DNA of 64,000 bases, taken from the NCBI GenBank assembly GCA_022606135.1, contig JABYQN010000002.1:3224001-3288000 (forward strand), written 5' to 3'. Position 1 is the stretch's first letter; the number at the start of each line of letters is the position of its first letter. Both the position numbers and the translations under genes were made by a program. Source of the stretch: Fomes fomentarius (Eukaryota; Basidiomycota; Agaricomycetes; Polyporales; Polyporaceae). The notes beneath the pieces are model-generated. The model had not been told where the DNA came from. It was given only the letters and a program-made list of their open reading frames with translations, and did not search any database. Below are positions 33,688 through 44,556 of this stretch, piece by piece.

Positions 33688-35866
33688 ATGAATACAAACG
33701 ATCGTCTTCCTTGGTTCCGAGGACCAAAGAATACTCAACCGTTCAAGCTTTCGAAGCTCGTCACTGTTAGTTACATTCTACCTTGTCGTATACGACATCG
33801 AGCTTACACCAATGGTAACATACAGTCTAGTAGTCAAGCTTACCATTGTCTAGCATGTTTCCCCTGGACAACGGAGTCCCTGAGTTCTCTCTGGGATGGT
33901 CACGCACTGGACATACCTGAATTAAAGGCCCGCTGGGAAGAAACCGTTCAGCAATGGACGGGCGCCGTTGCAGTGGGCGGGACTGGCCGTTTATATATCT
34001 ATCCAAAGCTCGCGACTGTGCAGGCATTGCAAGTGACTCTCCCTGAGGTCAGTTGAGCACGAACAAAAGAGGCGGCGTGAGCTATCAGGCTGATACGGCC
34101 CTCCCACAGAGTGATGCAGAGATCCAGAACATCGCATGGGCCATCAACTCTAATGAGCCTGTGAAGCCCTTGCTTGTGTTAACGGTCACCAGTGTTATCT
34201 TGATCTTCGATGTAACCGACCGTTGCGTTGTCGGGAGATTACGAGGACATGGAGGTGTAAGTACTATCATTGGAGGATGAAGTGACTACACCAACATCTG
34301 AATGCATATTGCAGTCAATTACGTCCTTGTCGGTACATCCGACCCAACCTCAACTATTTTGCACAACGTCTAGAGATTTCACGGCACGGATATACGACCT
34401 CTCACTGAGCCCCGTACAGGAACCAAACAACCTGCCCTGGCTTCCCAACAAAGAACCTAGTCTTGCGGGACCCGCTCATGGTTTACACATGTGTGAGCCC
34501 GAGGGCGAGGGTATCGGGCGCTGTATTGTTGTCCTGGTTGGTGGTCGCTCAGGAGGTCATAGAGGGGCCGCATTGTGCTCTGTAGGTATACAACGATTGT
34601 TTCCGGTCTGGGACGCTCTGATATATCGGAGATGTCTGGTAGTCTTTCCATCCATCGCAACCGCTCATTGCAACCGGTGGGGTGAGTGGTATTGGTATAA
34701 GTATCATAATAATTGCGCACGAATCTTGACCTCGATTCTATCAGATGGATCGTGCAGTCAAGATATGGCGCATCCCGCCCCCAGTGTTCTCTCCGTCTGA
34801 CAAGCCCATACTTGCAAGGGAAGACAAACCGTTGTTCAGCACGGACCTTGTCAATAAAGCGCGTGTGTTCAAAATTGAATGGTACGTTTTCGACTTACCG
34901 GTAGTCGTGCAATCATGCCAGATGACGAACGCCTGCCATTAGGTTGGCGGACGACATACTGACATCCTGTAGTGCACCGGCTTTGATGCGCCGTAACCAG
35001 GAAGATACCTGCCTTGAGGAAGGGACAGGTATGATGCTAGCATCGTATGGATAACTCTAAGTTTCAATCCAGTATAGTGGTGGTGTGGCAGTGGCTTGGT
35101 TTCAACCGCTTCTTCCCACCGGGCAAAATTCCGCAGAAGATTATGAGAGGAACGGCCAGCGTACGTTACGTTTGAAGGCCGCACTCTAGCCCTATCAACG
35201 CTGACACGGTCACACCGCAGGACTGGCGCAACAGCGGTGCGCAGCAGGTTAGCTAACAACCGATTGAATTGCACTGACAGCAGGACATCGTGGCAAACTT
35301 CAGAGTCGTTCAAGATCCTCTCTGCTTATCATCTGCCTCTGGTCGCGGGCTCTGTCCACGTCTATCGGTCTCTCAGCCACGACCCAACACTGTTAATCCC
35401 GATGGGTAAGGCCATCCGGATGTTCAACATCACAGATTTCAAGTCTCGCACGCCACCCAAGTTCCCATTGGACGATCTTGCCTTCCTTACAGGGCAGATG
35501 CGGATTGATGAGCGTGGTGAGACAAATGCGCTTCGCAGATGCAGCACTTCTGAATAGGAGTCACTGGCAGACGCGGAAGTTGGCAGCTCGGGCGCTGCGG
35601 GGGATGATGACTCAGGGGAAGGCGTAGAACAGGGATTGAACACATTCTTGGCGACCAAATACCCTCCGCCTCCCGCATTGGCTATGCTATCTGACAGTGT
35701 TGAGGGGTGGGACGTGGCGGCGAATCTGCAGCGACCCGACCGCCCTACCGAGATGCCCGACATCACCATGTGCGCCATGGGATTCGAAGGCCGGATAATA
35801 GTCGGCATAGGACAGAACGGCACTCTGTTCATTTGGCAACCGAAGGAAGCCCTCGCGAGAACATGA
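33688..35866 (+). CDS. WD40 protein, EED/ESC-like (candidate PRC2 subunit)
   Basis: About 530 aa from exons 33688-33765, 33826-34047, 34110-34256, 34315-34581, 34643-34681, 34745-34881, 34943-35028, 35078-35160, 35221-35247, 35306-35516, 35571-35866. Repeats in order: RLYIYPKLATVQAL; IAWAINSN..KPLLVL; RGHGGSITSLSVHPTQ..SRDFTARIYDLS; GIGRCIVVLVGGRSGGHRGAA; SFHPSQPLIATGGMDRAVKIW; LADDILTSC; GFEGRIIVGIGQNGTLFIW. Order and spacing, notably GHG..HP..SRD and the GGMDRAVKIW blade, match EED, the H3K27me3 reader of Polycomb repressive complex 2. The second exon is the least certain. Another WD40 protein remains possible. Confidence 0.62.
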
Positions 35867-35947
35867 CAGCCATTTAGACATGTGGCAGTAGCGTGTAGCG
35901 TTACCTCAGGATGCATGTACTTTTCGTGACACACGAACGTCGCCGTT

Positions 35948-38379
35948 CTATGTGACTTTACGCCGTTTGCCCATGCCAGGCTTGTCTAAGGCCGCGCTCT
36001 TCCGCTTGACGCTCTCGACAAGACTTTGCAGGCTCGGTTGTTGAGACTCGGTGTCAGCTCGTCGGGCGACAGTAGATTCGCGGTTCTTAGACGCTTTTTC
36101 TTGTTGCCTGCGCGAGCGCTCTTCTAAAAGGGCAGACATACTCTTGGTCTTCTTGAAGCTGCAAGGGACGTGTAAGTGGAAAACATTCATTGAGGTAGCG
36201 AATGACACGCACTGAGGATTGCTGGGGTCGATAGCGAACGTATGGTCCTCAAGGACAGCCTTGAAACGTTCGTCTTCGACGTCAATCATGAAGTCCTCTT
36301 GCACCTCGTTCTCGCCGCCGTCCGCGCCCTTCTTCCCCCTCCCCTTCCTCTTCTTACCAGCTTTCTTCTCAGCACGCAAGACGGACTTCATGTCGAAATG
36401 CTTCACTTCGTCTTTGGGATTGTCGGATGCCGCCAGCAGCGCGAGTTCCTCTGCAGTCGACTCGACGCGCCCACGCGGCTCCTCGTCCTCGTCGGCCGTA
36501 TTTTCCTTTTTGCCCTTCTTCTCTTTACCCTTCACCTGCTTCGCCTTGGGTGCTGCCTCCGCCTCCTCCGCACTCTCGTCGCTGTCTGCGCCAAAGAAGT
36601 CATCTTCGATTCCCTTCGCCGGTTGTTTCTGCGCTACTTTGTCATCCTTGACACGCTCGCGCAGCTCCTCCTTCCGCTTCCTCTTCTTCTCGCGCATCTT
36701 CCGCTGGTACTTCTCGAGTGTCGTCTCATCCTTATTGTCCTTGTCTGCGCTGAGGCCAGGGGTGAACGTGATTTCCATGTCGCCGTTGTCATCATCTTTG
36801 CTCTGGCCCCAGCCTTCGGGCATTGTGTCGTCCCCTCCGCTGAGGAGCAGCGCACGAAGCTTGTCGCGCTCTGCAGCCTTCGCGCTCTTGGACCTGCCCA
36901 AACCTTTGCTTACGGATGGCCCAGCAGCGTCATCATCCTCATCCTCGGAAGACGACGTCGCGATGTATGCGCGGAAGTCGCTCTCCTCGATCTCTTTGCG
37001 GGTGAGGACGCGACGGGTGACTTGCGCACGCTCAGGCTCGTCCTCGTCCCAGGTCAACTTGACCTTGGAGTGTCGTAGCGCCTACGAGTGCGAAGCATAA
37101 GTAAGATGAAGATAACACGAGTACAAGGGAGAATTATACGTCTGTGACAAACTCTAATGGCTTGTAGGGTGCACTGACGTCCTCGGTAGCTTCATCACTG
37201 TACATACGGTCAGGATCACATATCGAGATACGTTGCCGGGGTTAGCCTACCGGAAGTCGTCATCAAAGGTCATGTCGTCCGGAACGAAACTCAAATCGAA
37301 GACGTTTGCAGACCGTTCGAGTTCTGTTCCATCCAACTCATTGAAGATGTGCGAAGCAGCTTCGACTGAATCACATTCCGTGATGGCATAGTAGTATCTA
37401 CGGAACCCTGGATGAGGGACAACCTCAAGCAGGGAGATACTAACGTACCGTAATCGCTCGAGTTGATACTTTCGAAGCGCCTCCTCGTCGTAGTCCTCGC
37501 CATCCCCAATCTCGTACACGGTACGCTCGTTGATCTCCTCGGGCCTGAGCTCACGCTTCTTCTTGAATACTTGGGGCGGGGGGCCCTCCTTCTCTTCCCT
37601 CGCCATCCGCTGCTTCCCAAACGCGCTGGGATAGACCTTGACACTGAGAACTCTGCCGCGCACGACAAAGGTGGAAGCGCCTTCGGAGGTGCCAGCATCT
37701 TTCGAGCCAGACGCAACGGATGCGCCGGAGGGAGATACGAGGGACGAGAAGATCTTGTAGAGATGACTGGCACGGACATGATCCCAATCAAGGTTTACCA
37801 CTGCTATGCGGCGGGTGCGCTGGACCTGGGAAGAGGCCTGGTCGTCATCGGGATTAGCTTGAGCGTACGCAACAGCTTCTGCGTCCAAGTCCGCATATGT
37901 ATCCTCGTCGAGGTCGACCTCTGCGGCGTCTCCAGACACAGGTATGGGCTGATTTACGTCACGGCCGAGAGTGATGATACCGCCTGTATCGCTGTCATCA
38001 TCGCTCTGAGCCCCCTCGTCTTCTTCGTCTGAGGACTCGAGCAAGACCTGTCCGCGAGCGTAATCCGGCCCCGACTTGAGCTCTAGCTGGGCATTATCTT
38101 CGTCCTCAAGACGGTAGAATCTTCGCAGATTTTCCTGCTCGTGATCGTGCGCAAGGGACCGCCCGTACTTGTCAACACGCGCTGATCATCTCCGGGCATG
38201 AGCTTGAAACATTGAGAACATCGGCAGGTGGGCGTACCTTTGCCCCCTTTCCCCTTCCTCTTGTCCTTGCCGTCAAAAATGTCCTTGAACCGCTCATCTA
38301 CGACGACCTTGTTTTTTTCCTTCTTGATGCGCCTGAAGCGAGGGTCGGTCTTGAGACGGGCGAAGCGGGGGTCAGACAT
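35948..38379 (-). CDS. ESF1: Pre-rRNA processing protein ESF1
   Basis: 719 aa from exons 38379-38238, 38181-37449, 37397-37251, 37197-37140, 37081-36213, 36158-35948. Begins MSDPRFARLKTDPRFRRIKK, the family signature, then RVDKYGRSL, an RRM-like region (RRIAVVNLDWDHVRASHL, RYYYAITECDS), YKPLEFVTDALRHSKVKLTWDEDEPER, a long Lys/Glu-rich stretch, and the NUC153 motif NPHFKKTKSM. Nucleolar factor for 18S rRNA maturation. Two introns (37398-37448, 36159-36212) are stop-free multiples of three. Confidence 0.94.
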
Positions 38380-38792
38380 AACGGCGGAGGAAGAGAGAAG
38401 CGGAAGCCAATCAGAGCCGAGCATGGGCAAATTCCAGTACGTGACGGAGGGAAAGAGGCGTGACAGGCGTGACAGGACGGGAATAGAGAGCCAGAGTTGC
38501 CTGGAGACGAGCCGGGATCAATTGATACGCCGTGGCAGCGCCGTGGTCGATGGACGCTGACGGGCACAGCGTTCGTGCTCTGAGTCTTATACGCCCATCT
38601 CCTTCCTCTTCCCCATTCCCTTTCCTCCTTCCCTTCTCGTGAGTGTCTCGTCGTCCCCAGTGTTTTCAGCCGCTAACGTTCTCCGACTCTAGATTCCAAC
38701 CCGCGCTAGGCCGCAGGACGACGCATTTCATCGGTTGAACCGACTCACGCCAGAGCACTTTCTCTCTTGGCACCGTCCCTAATCACGTCGAC
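38380..38792. promoter_or_regulatory. Divergent promoter, ESF1 / repeat-peptide gene
   Basis: 413 bases between divergent start codons. CT-rich on the plus strand just before the peptide precursor (about 38595-38650). No definite motif. Confidence 0.35.
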
Positions 38793-39994
38793 ATGTTTTC
38801 CCAACTCCTTCGTCTGGCCGTCCTGGTCGCTGTCATTGGACAGGTGCTTGCTCACCCCATGCCCATGCCTATCCGCGTAAGTGTCTCTTATAAACCGTGC
38901 TCGATCGGCGACTGAGCTACAGACAGCGTGAACTCGACAGCCGCCAGCTTGGCTCGTTCGAGACGATCCCCGCCTACAAGCGCGCTCCCGCTCCCGAGGT
39001 GAACACCGTCCCCGTCGACAAGCCCTCCATGTCTGTCAACGGCAAGATCGTTCCGTTCGTGAATACGGCAGCGAAAGGCAAGCGCTCCCCCGAGCCCGAA
39101 ATCAACACCGTCCCCGTTGACAAGCCATCCATGTCCGTGAACGGCAAGATCGTACCCTTCGAAAACACTGCCGCCAAGGGCAAGCGTTCTCCGCAGCCTG
39201 AGATCAACACCGTCCCCGTTGACAAACCCTCTATGTCTGTTAACGGCAAGATCGTCCCCTTCGAAAACATTGCCGCCAAGGGCAAGCGTTCTCCTGAACC
39301 CGAGGTCAACACCGTCCCGGTCGAGAAGCCGTCCATGTCTGTCAACGGCAAGATCGTTCCGTTTGAGAACACGGCAGCAAAGGGCAAGCGTTCTCCGGAG
39401 CCTGAGATCAACACCGTCCCTGTTGACAAACCCTCCATGTCTGTCAACGGCAAGATCGTACCCTTCGAGAACACGGCGGCCAAGGGCAAGCGCTCCCCCG
39501 AGCCCGAGATCAACACCGTCCCCGTTGACAAGCCATCCATGTCCGTGAACGGCAAGATTGTCCCCTTCGAAAACACTGCCGCCAAGGGCAAGCGTTCTCC
39601 TGAACCCGAGATCAACACCGTCCCCGTCGAGAAACCATCCATGTCTGTCAACGGCAAGATCGTGCCTTTCGAGAACACGGCGGCGAAGGGCAAGCGTTCT
39701 CCGGAGCCCGAGATCAACACCGTCCCCGTTGACAAACCCTCCATGTCTGTTAACGGCAAGATTGTTCCGTTTGAGAACACGGCGGCGAAGGGCAAGCGTT
39801 CCCCCGCGCCCGAGATTAACACTGTCCCGGTTGATAAGCCCTCTATGTCGGTGAACGGCAAGATCGTGCCTTTCGAGAACACTGCCGCTAAGGGCAAGCG
39901 TTCTCCGGAGCCCGAGATTAACACCGTACCTGTCGAGAAGCCTTCTATGTCGGTGAACGGCAAGATCGTTCCATTCGTGAACAAGGGCAACTGA
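38793..39994 (+). CDS. Secreted Kex2-processed repeat peptide precursor (KEP)
   Basis: 383 aa from exons 38793-38876 and 38927-39994. Signal peptide MFSQLLRLAVLVAVIGQVLA, a short pro-region ending AYKR, then ten tandem units: nine of 34 residues (102 bases) and a final truncated one. Each full unit starts SPEPE (APAPE, SPQPE, SPAPE variants), carries NTVPV, PSMSVNG and KIVPF, and ends AAKGKR, a Lys-Arg Kex2 site. Units differ at few residues (E/Q/A, I/V, D/E, E/V, T/I) while codons vary more. No Cys, and no Tyr inside the units. The plan matches fungal Kex2-processed repeat proteins, which release many copies of one peptide; function unknown. Confidence 0.88.
38984..39994 (+). repeat. Ten tandem 102-bp coding repeats
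   Basis: Units start at 38984, 39086, 39188, 39290, 39392, 39494, 39596, 39698, 39800 and 39902; the last is 93 bases including the stop codon. Register is exact, with no indel between copies. Confidence 0.95.
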
Positions 39995-40389
39995 GGTACG
40001 TTGTGCATACGAGTCTTGGGAATAGGTCATCTACTAACGAGTTCGCTGGAAGCGGCCTTGCTTCTCCCTTCCTGACGGAGTACAGATACGGCGGTGACTG
40101 GGCACGGACACGGACTATGTGCTATATGTGTACTGGCTGTCTTGATTTGCGTGCTTTGTATCCTGACCATAGCCCCTTCGCTTGCGAAGGATTTACGTTC
40201 ATTCTGGAATCCATGATTGGATCGAGATTGGGAACTCAACTCAATTGTGCGTACAGAGGGCAGGAAAGTCACTAGCAAGATCTACACGCAAAGACTCGTG
40301 TAGATTCATCTTCGTACAATGATGATCGATACGTTGAAGCGACTAGTAGATACATGATGGTTTCGATTTCTACTGCGGGCAAGAAAACA
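39995..40389. other. Convergent intergenic region
   Basis: 3' UTRs of the repeat peptide gene and NudC. A short inverted repeat lies near 40278-40306 (CTACACG..CGTGTAG). No gene seen. Confidence 0.45.
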
Positions 40390-41287
40390 TTACGATATCT
40401 TGGTTTGCGAGAAGTCCAGCTCTGGGTGTGCCTCCTGGAACTTTTTGAGAGCCTACCCGTAACCTTTCAGACATCAGCCATTTCAGATGACGATCATGAA
40501 CACCTACTTCCATTTTCTTGATCTCGTCGGAGGTAGGTTTTCCCATTTGCTGCAGGATGATCAGATGCCTGTAGCAGCAAGATATAAGATCACACACCTT
40601 CTGCTGGTTATCAAACTGATGCAACCCCGAGTTTAACGTACGATGCCGTGTAAGAGGACATGCAACAACTCACCATCATCTTCTCAACCATTGCTCTGAA
40701 GGCTGTGAGCTCGTACGTTCAACGCTCAAACAGTTGTGCTCTACCTTGTCTCCCCATCCAGATCACTGAGTTTACTATTCTCAGGCTGAATTTTGGTGGT
40801 GTCGAGTTTGGGATGGTGGGTCAAAACATTCTCCCACCATTGTTGTTGGTTGAGCTTCTCTAGATGGATCAGGACGCTCTCCTGATCCTCTGTGTCTCTG
40901 TCATGAACACGCAGCCTTAATAATTTGGTACATGCACACGCACCAAGTGTCCAAGTACTATCGTCGACCTTGATCTCTCTGCAGAGTTCTCCAGCCATAA
41001 TGGGGTCCTTGCCCTTGAGACCAACGCTCAATTTCTTCTTCTGAAGGACAATGTTCAGTTCCCGCCCGCGAGTGCCTTTAGGAACAGGAACTGTTATGTC
41101 CACATCGCCGAGCTGCTGCGTCCAGCGGTATGGCAAGGCTGTCGAACAAACGGGAGTCTATACGATGTGGCTGTCGATCAGAGAGGGCCGTACCAGCCTG
41201 TTCAGCCGCTTCACGGGCGCGATCGGCTTTGTCGCGTGCCTCCCTTTCTTCTGGAGTGAGCTTGTCGTAGTCGTCGTTGGCAGACAT
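40390..41287 (-). CDS. Nuclear movement protein NudC
   Basis: 192 aa from exons 41287-41194, 41138-40944, 40889-40745, 40695-40674, 40615-40598, 40549-40508, 40452-40390. A charged N-terminal helix (LTPEEREARDKADRAREAAEQA), then the CS/p23 domain: YRWTQQLGDVDITVPVP, LNIVLQKKKLSVGLKG, WTLEDQESVLIHLEK, WWENVLTHHP. It ends with MGKPTSDEIKKMEALKKF and FSQTKIS, all NudC hallmarks. NudC is an Hsp90-linked co-chaperone of dynein/LIS1 acting in nuclear migration. Exons of 22 and 18 bases are needed to complete it. Confidence 0.92.
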
Positions 41288-41523
41288 TGGAATCAGGTCA
41301 CAGATGAATGGCAGATAGTTCTAGGAGGCCTGGCAAGTCCTCGAACTTTGTGAAGCAGGTGTGAGTTGCTGTTGGCGCTTAATCGTGCGTCATGCCACGT
41401 GCTCTCTACCCGTCCTCGAAATCTCCCACGAGCAGCTTGACTGAGCCCTGTTTGCCGTCGTCCGCCGCGTCGTCGTCTCTGTTCCCAACCATCTGCTCGC
41501 CATCCGGTACACTGTGCTCCTCT

Positions 41524-44081
41524 ATGGCAACTCAGGATGCTTGGGGGGACTTTGAGGTAAGTTTTTCGGTATCCTATAATCATTCCGAGGGTCGTGTGCT
41601 GAAGGCGTGCGCCGACTGGTAACAGACACTCCGTCAGAACCTAAGATACTACAAGGTTGACCACCTCAAACAAATCGTTGTTGGCTTCAATGAGGAATGC
41701 CACAGCAACCTTACGAAGTCTGGCAAGAAACAGGATCTTATTGACAGAATTCATAAGGAGCTTGACGACTGGAGAAGGAGCGGGAACGTGGATCGGTGGC
41801 TGAAGGGAAGGGCCATTGCACAGCGTGTTCGCCAGACTGGAACGTGAGTGTCTTTTTGCCCACCACTCTCATCCTCGTTCCTCGTGTGCATGTAGCATCG
41901 GAATCACCATCATTGGCGCTCCCGCAGCCACCATCGTACTCACTGAACTCTATCATCATAGGTACTCATCGTCTCCGTCGAACGGAGCGAGTCCTTCAAC
42001 GCCGCGCAGTTATTCGAACCTCGATAACTCGGTTCCCTACCGACCCGGACATATCATACCACGTTACGACCCGTATGCGCCTGCGCGGCCAGCGACACAT
42101 TCACCAGTCGCGTCGTCTTCCGTCGCCCTACCTCCCGGACAACAACCACCCATGCCCACTATCCGATTCAAATACTCCCCCTTTTTCAAGATTGAACGTC
42201 TCGCCTCGACAGTAGTCGAATGTCCAGGTGAGTTCTCCATCATCACTATTGGGGCCATTGTTTCAGGGTCTCAGTTTCAATAGAATCAACGACTTCGATG
42301 GATCGTCGTTCGCAGTCATTCACTTTCGCCATATCGAGTGACATCATGGCTAAGCTTAACAGCAGCAGGTGAGTTACGTAGCGATGTACGATGTACGACG
42401 CGGTGAGCTGATTAGCCGCCGCTACGCAGTCCGAAGTATCAATTACGGCTCTATTGCACGTCTTCTACATACTATACGCCCCCCAGTGGCTTCCGCACCG
42501 TGGCAGTCACGCCTTGTCCGATCGAGTTCCCTCCGACGTGCGAAGTACGAGTTAACGGCACTCAACTCAACGCCAATCTCAAGGGCTTGAAGAAGAAGCC
42601 TGGAACAGCACCGCCACCCGACTTGGGGAAGGTCGTTAGGATGTCCCAAAACTCGCCTAATCGAGTCGAAATGATATACGTCAACAGCCAGCAGCCGACA
42701 CCACCAAAGGTATGCGATCGGCGGGCTCATGTTTGTTTCCTCACTCACGGACATGAGCAGAAATACTACATTGTTGTTGCATTGGTCGAGGTTACTTCTG
42801 TCGATCAGCTCATCGATCGACTGCGAAAAGGCAAATATAGACAACGTGAAGACGTACTTGCGGAGAGTACGTGTACTTGTCATTCGAGCGGTTGCACTTA
42901 AGCTCAAAGGTACTCGCAGTGAACAAGAGTATCTCGGAGGACGATGACATCATTGCTGGGCACCAGAAAATGTCATTGAAATGTCCAGTAGGTCTTCACG
43001 CATCATAACTGTATCGGCATGGCTGAATTTTGTCTAGTTGAGCTATATGCGCATCGCGACACCATGTCGTGCGACGACTTGCGTCCACCCACAGTGCTTC
43101 GATGCTCTGTCGTGGTTTTCGGTGATGGAGCAGACTACCACATGGATGTGTCCCGTCTGCGAAAAAGTACTCAATGTGGAAGACCTCTATATCGATGGGT
43201 GCGTAGTCATACATACAAGTTTCACGTCATGCTCTGATAAGCTGTCGCGCAGCTATTTCGATGATATCCTCAAGAATACACATGAGGATATCGAGGACGT
43301 TATCGTGGAAGCAGACGGGCAGTGGCATACTGACGATAACAAGTATGGATCGCCAGAGTGGAGGGCAGCCCACCCCGTTGCCCCTCCGCCGAAGCCTGTA
43401 GTCCCCGTGAAACGGGAGCCTTCTCCGATGAAGCTCATGAATGGTGCGGATAGACCACGAGCGGGCACACCGATCGAGATTTCTGACTCAGAGGATGAGG
43501 ACGAAGGTCGAGTGAAGCGGGAACTATCTCCATCCACCGATGGATACCTTCCCCATCCTTCTCGATCGGTTAGTGGTTCACAATCAGCTCAGCCAACAAG
43601 GTCTCAACTCCCAGACATCATCGACCTTACACTATCGGACGACGACGAGCTTCCATCGCTCCGAGCTGCTCCCCCTGCTCCCCCTGCTGTCTCCAAGAAG
43701 CGAAAGGCATCTGAGGATCTGCATTCCCCCACCGAACAGATTTGGAAGAAATCTCGTATGGATAGCAGTTCATCTCCTGCCGCGTTCAACGACTTGTTGA
43801 ACAACAACGCTCCTCGAATGACTGACGACACTGTTGCACGTAGGCTCCCGCCCATGCCGCCCTCGTCTGGATCCCGATATTCGCAGCCGTCATTCCGTGG
43901 TCCCTCTGGCGGATCGTCCTACGGCTCGTCCAATGGGGTCTCGTTCCCACCCCCTCCCGTCTCGCACCCATCGGCGCCCTCGCACGCCTATCGAAACAAT
44001 ACATTGCCGCCGCTGCCGTCGCAGCCGTCGCAGTATGCCACACAACGAGGGCGAGGGTCTTCGCCTCAAGGTTGGCGGTGA
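41524..44081 (+). CDS. Siz/PIAS-type SUMO E3 ligase
   Basis: About 681 aa. Exons 41524-41556, 41626-41843, about 41962-42227, 42284-42368, 42430-42709, 42761-42866, 42920-42987, 43038-43198, 43253-44081. SAP-like N-terminus (LRYYKVDHLKQIVVGFNEE), PINIT domain (PFFKIERL, KYQLRLYCTSSTYY, FPPTCEVRVNGTQL, LKGLKKKPGTAPPPDL), SP-RING (MRIATPCRATTCVHPQCFDA, WMCPVCEK), then a C-terminal tail with SIM-like acidic hydrophobic motifs (IEISDSEDEDE, IIDLTLSDDDE). Transfers SUMO from Ubc9. The start of exon 3 is uncertain: an acceptor near 41895 gives the same frame. Confidence 0.93.
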
Positions 44082-44556
44082 CGTGGTGGGTGACGGTGAT
44101 TCTTGTTTGATGGGTTTCCCGTGGTCGCTTGCATCAAGTTGTACAAATGGTTGCGTTAGATTATCCTAGCCTCGTATTTTCACTCATATGGTTAATGTAA
44201 TATTGTCTTGTTATGCATCTGCTATTCACATGTTGTCGCAGGAAGTGGGACTAATAGCCAACCTCTTTGTGTGTTGCAGTGCTGGCGGTCGATTCATCAT
44301 TGATGAAGCCTCTTCGGCCAACTGTGTCCGGCGCCCCGGACTCGGAGGCGTATCATCCGAAACCATCGTGTGTCCCAACGATTTGATTGGTCCAGCGAAA
44401 TTTTGACGGCCTGGCAGGTCGGTGGGACTCGGAGTTGCAAATCCCGGCGCTATCCGAAAACGTACTTAGACGTTCGCACGCGAGACATTTTGTTCCTCCA
44501 ACTTGTCTTCCCCCTCCACTCAGTCTCTCCCTCATTCCGGTCCCCCCTCCGTCAAA
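44082..44556. other. Intergenic
   Basis: 3' UTR of the SUMO ligase and promoter of the ADP/ATP carrier; CT-rich leader just before 44557. No gene seen. Confidence 0.45.

Noticed and set aside
35506..35580. Apparent frame conflict before the last exon of the EED-like gene.
   Set aside because: Resolved by the acceptor CTGGCAG ending at 35570, which restores phase.
36219..37100. Antisense open frames of 293 and 278 codons opposite ESF1.
   Set aside because: Low-complexity Ser/Leu products caused by the Lys/Glu-rich codons of ESF1.
38984..39994. Array of direct repeats that could suggest CRISPR or satellite DNA.
   Set aside because: No unique spacers, the repeat is 102 bases, stays in a protein frame, and the organism is eukaryotic.
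38888..40030. Two long antisense open frames (380 and 344 codons) opposite the repeat peptide gene.
   Set aside because: They are periodic shadows: a 102-base repeat without stops in one frame tends to be open in others. Only the plus frame has a signal peptide, an intron with proper sites and processing motifs.
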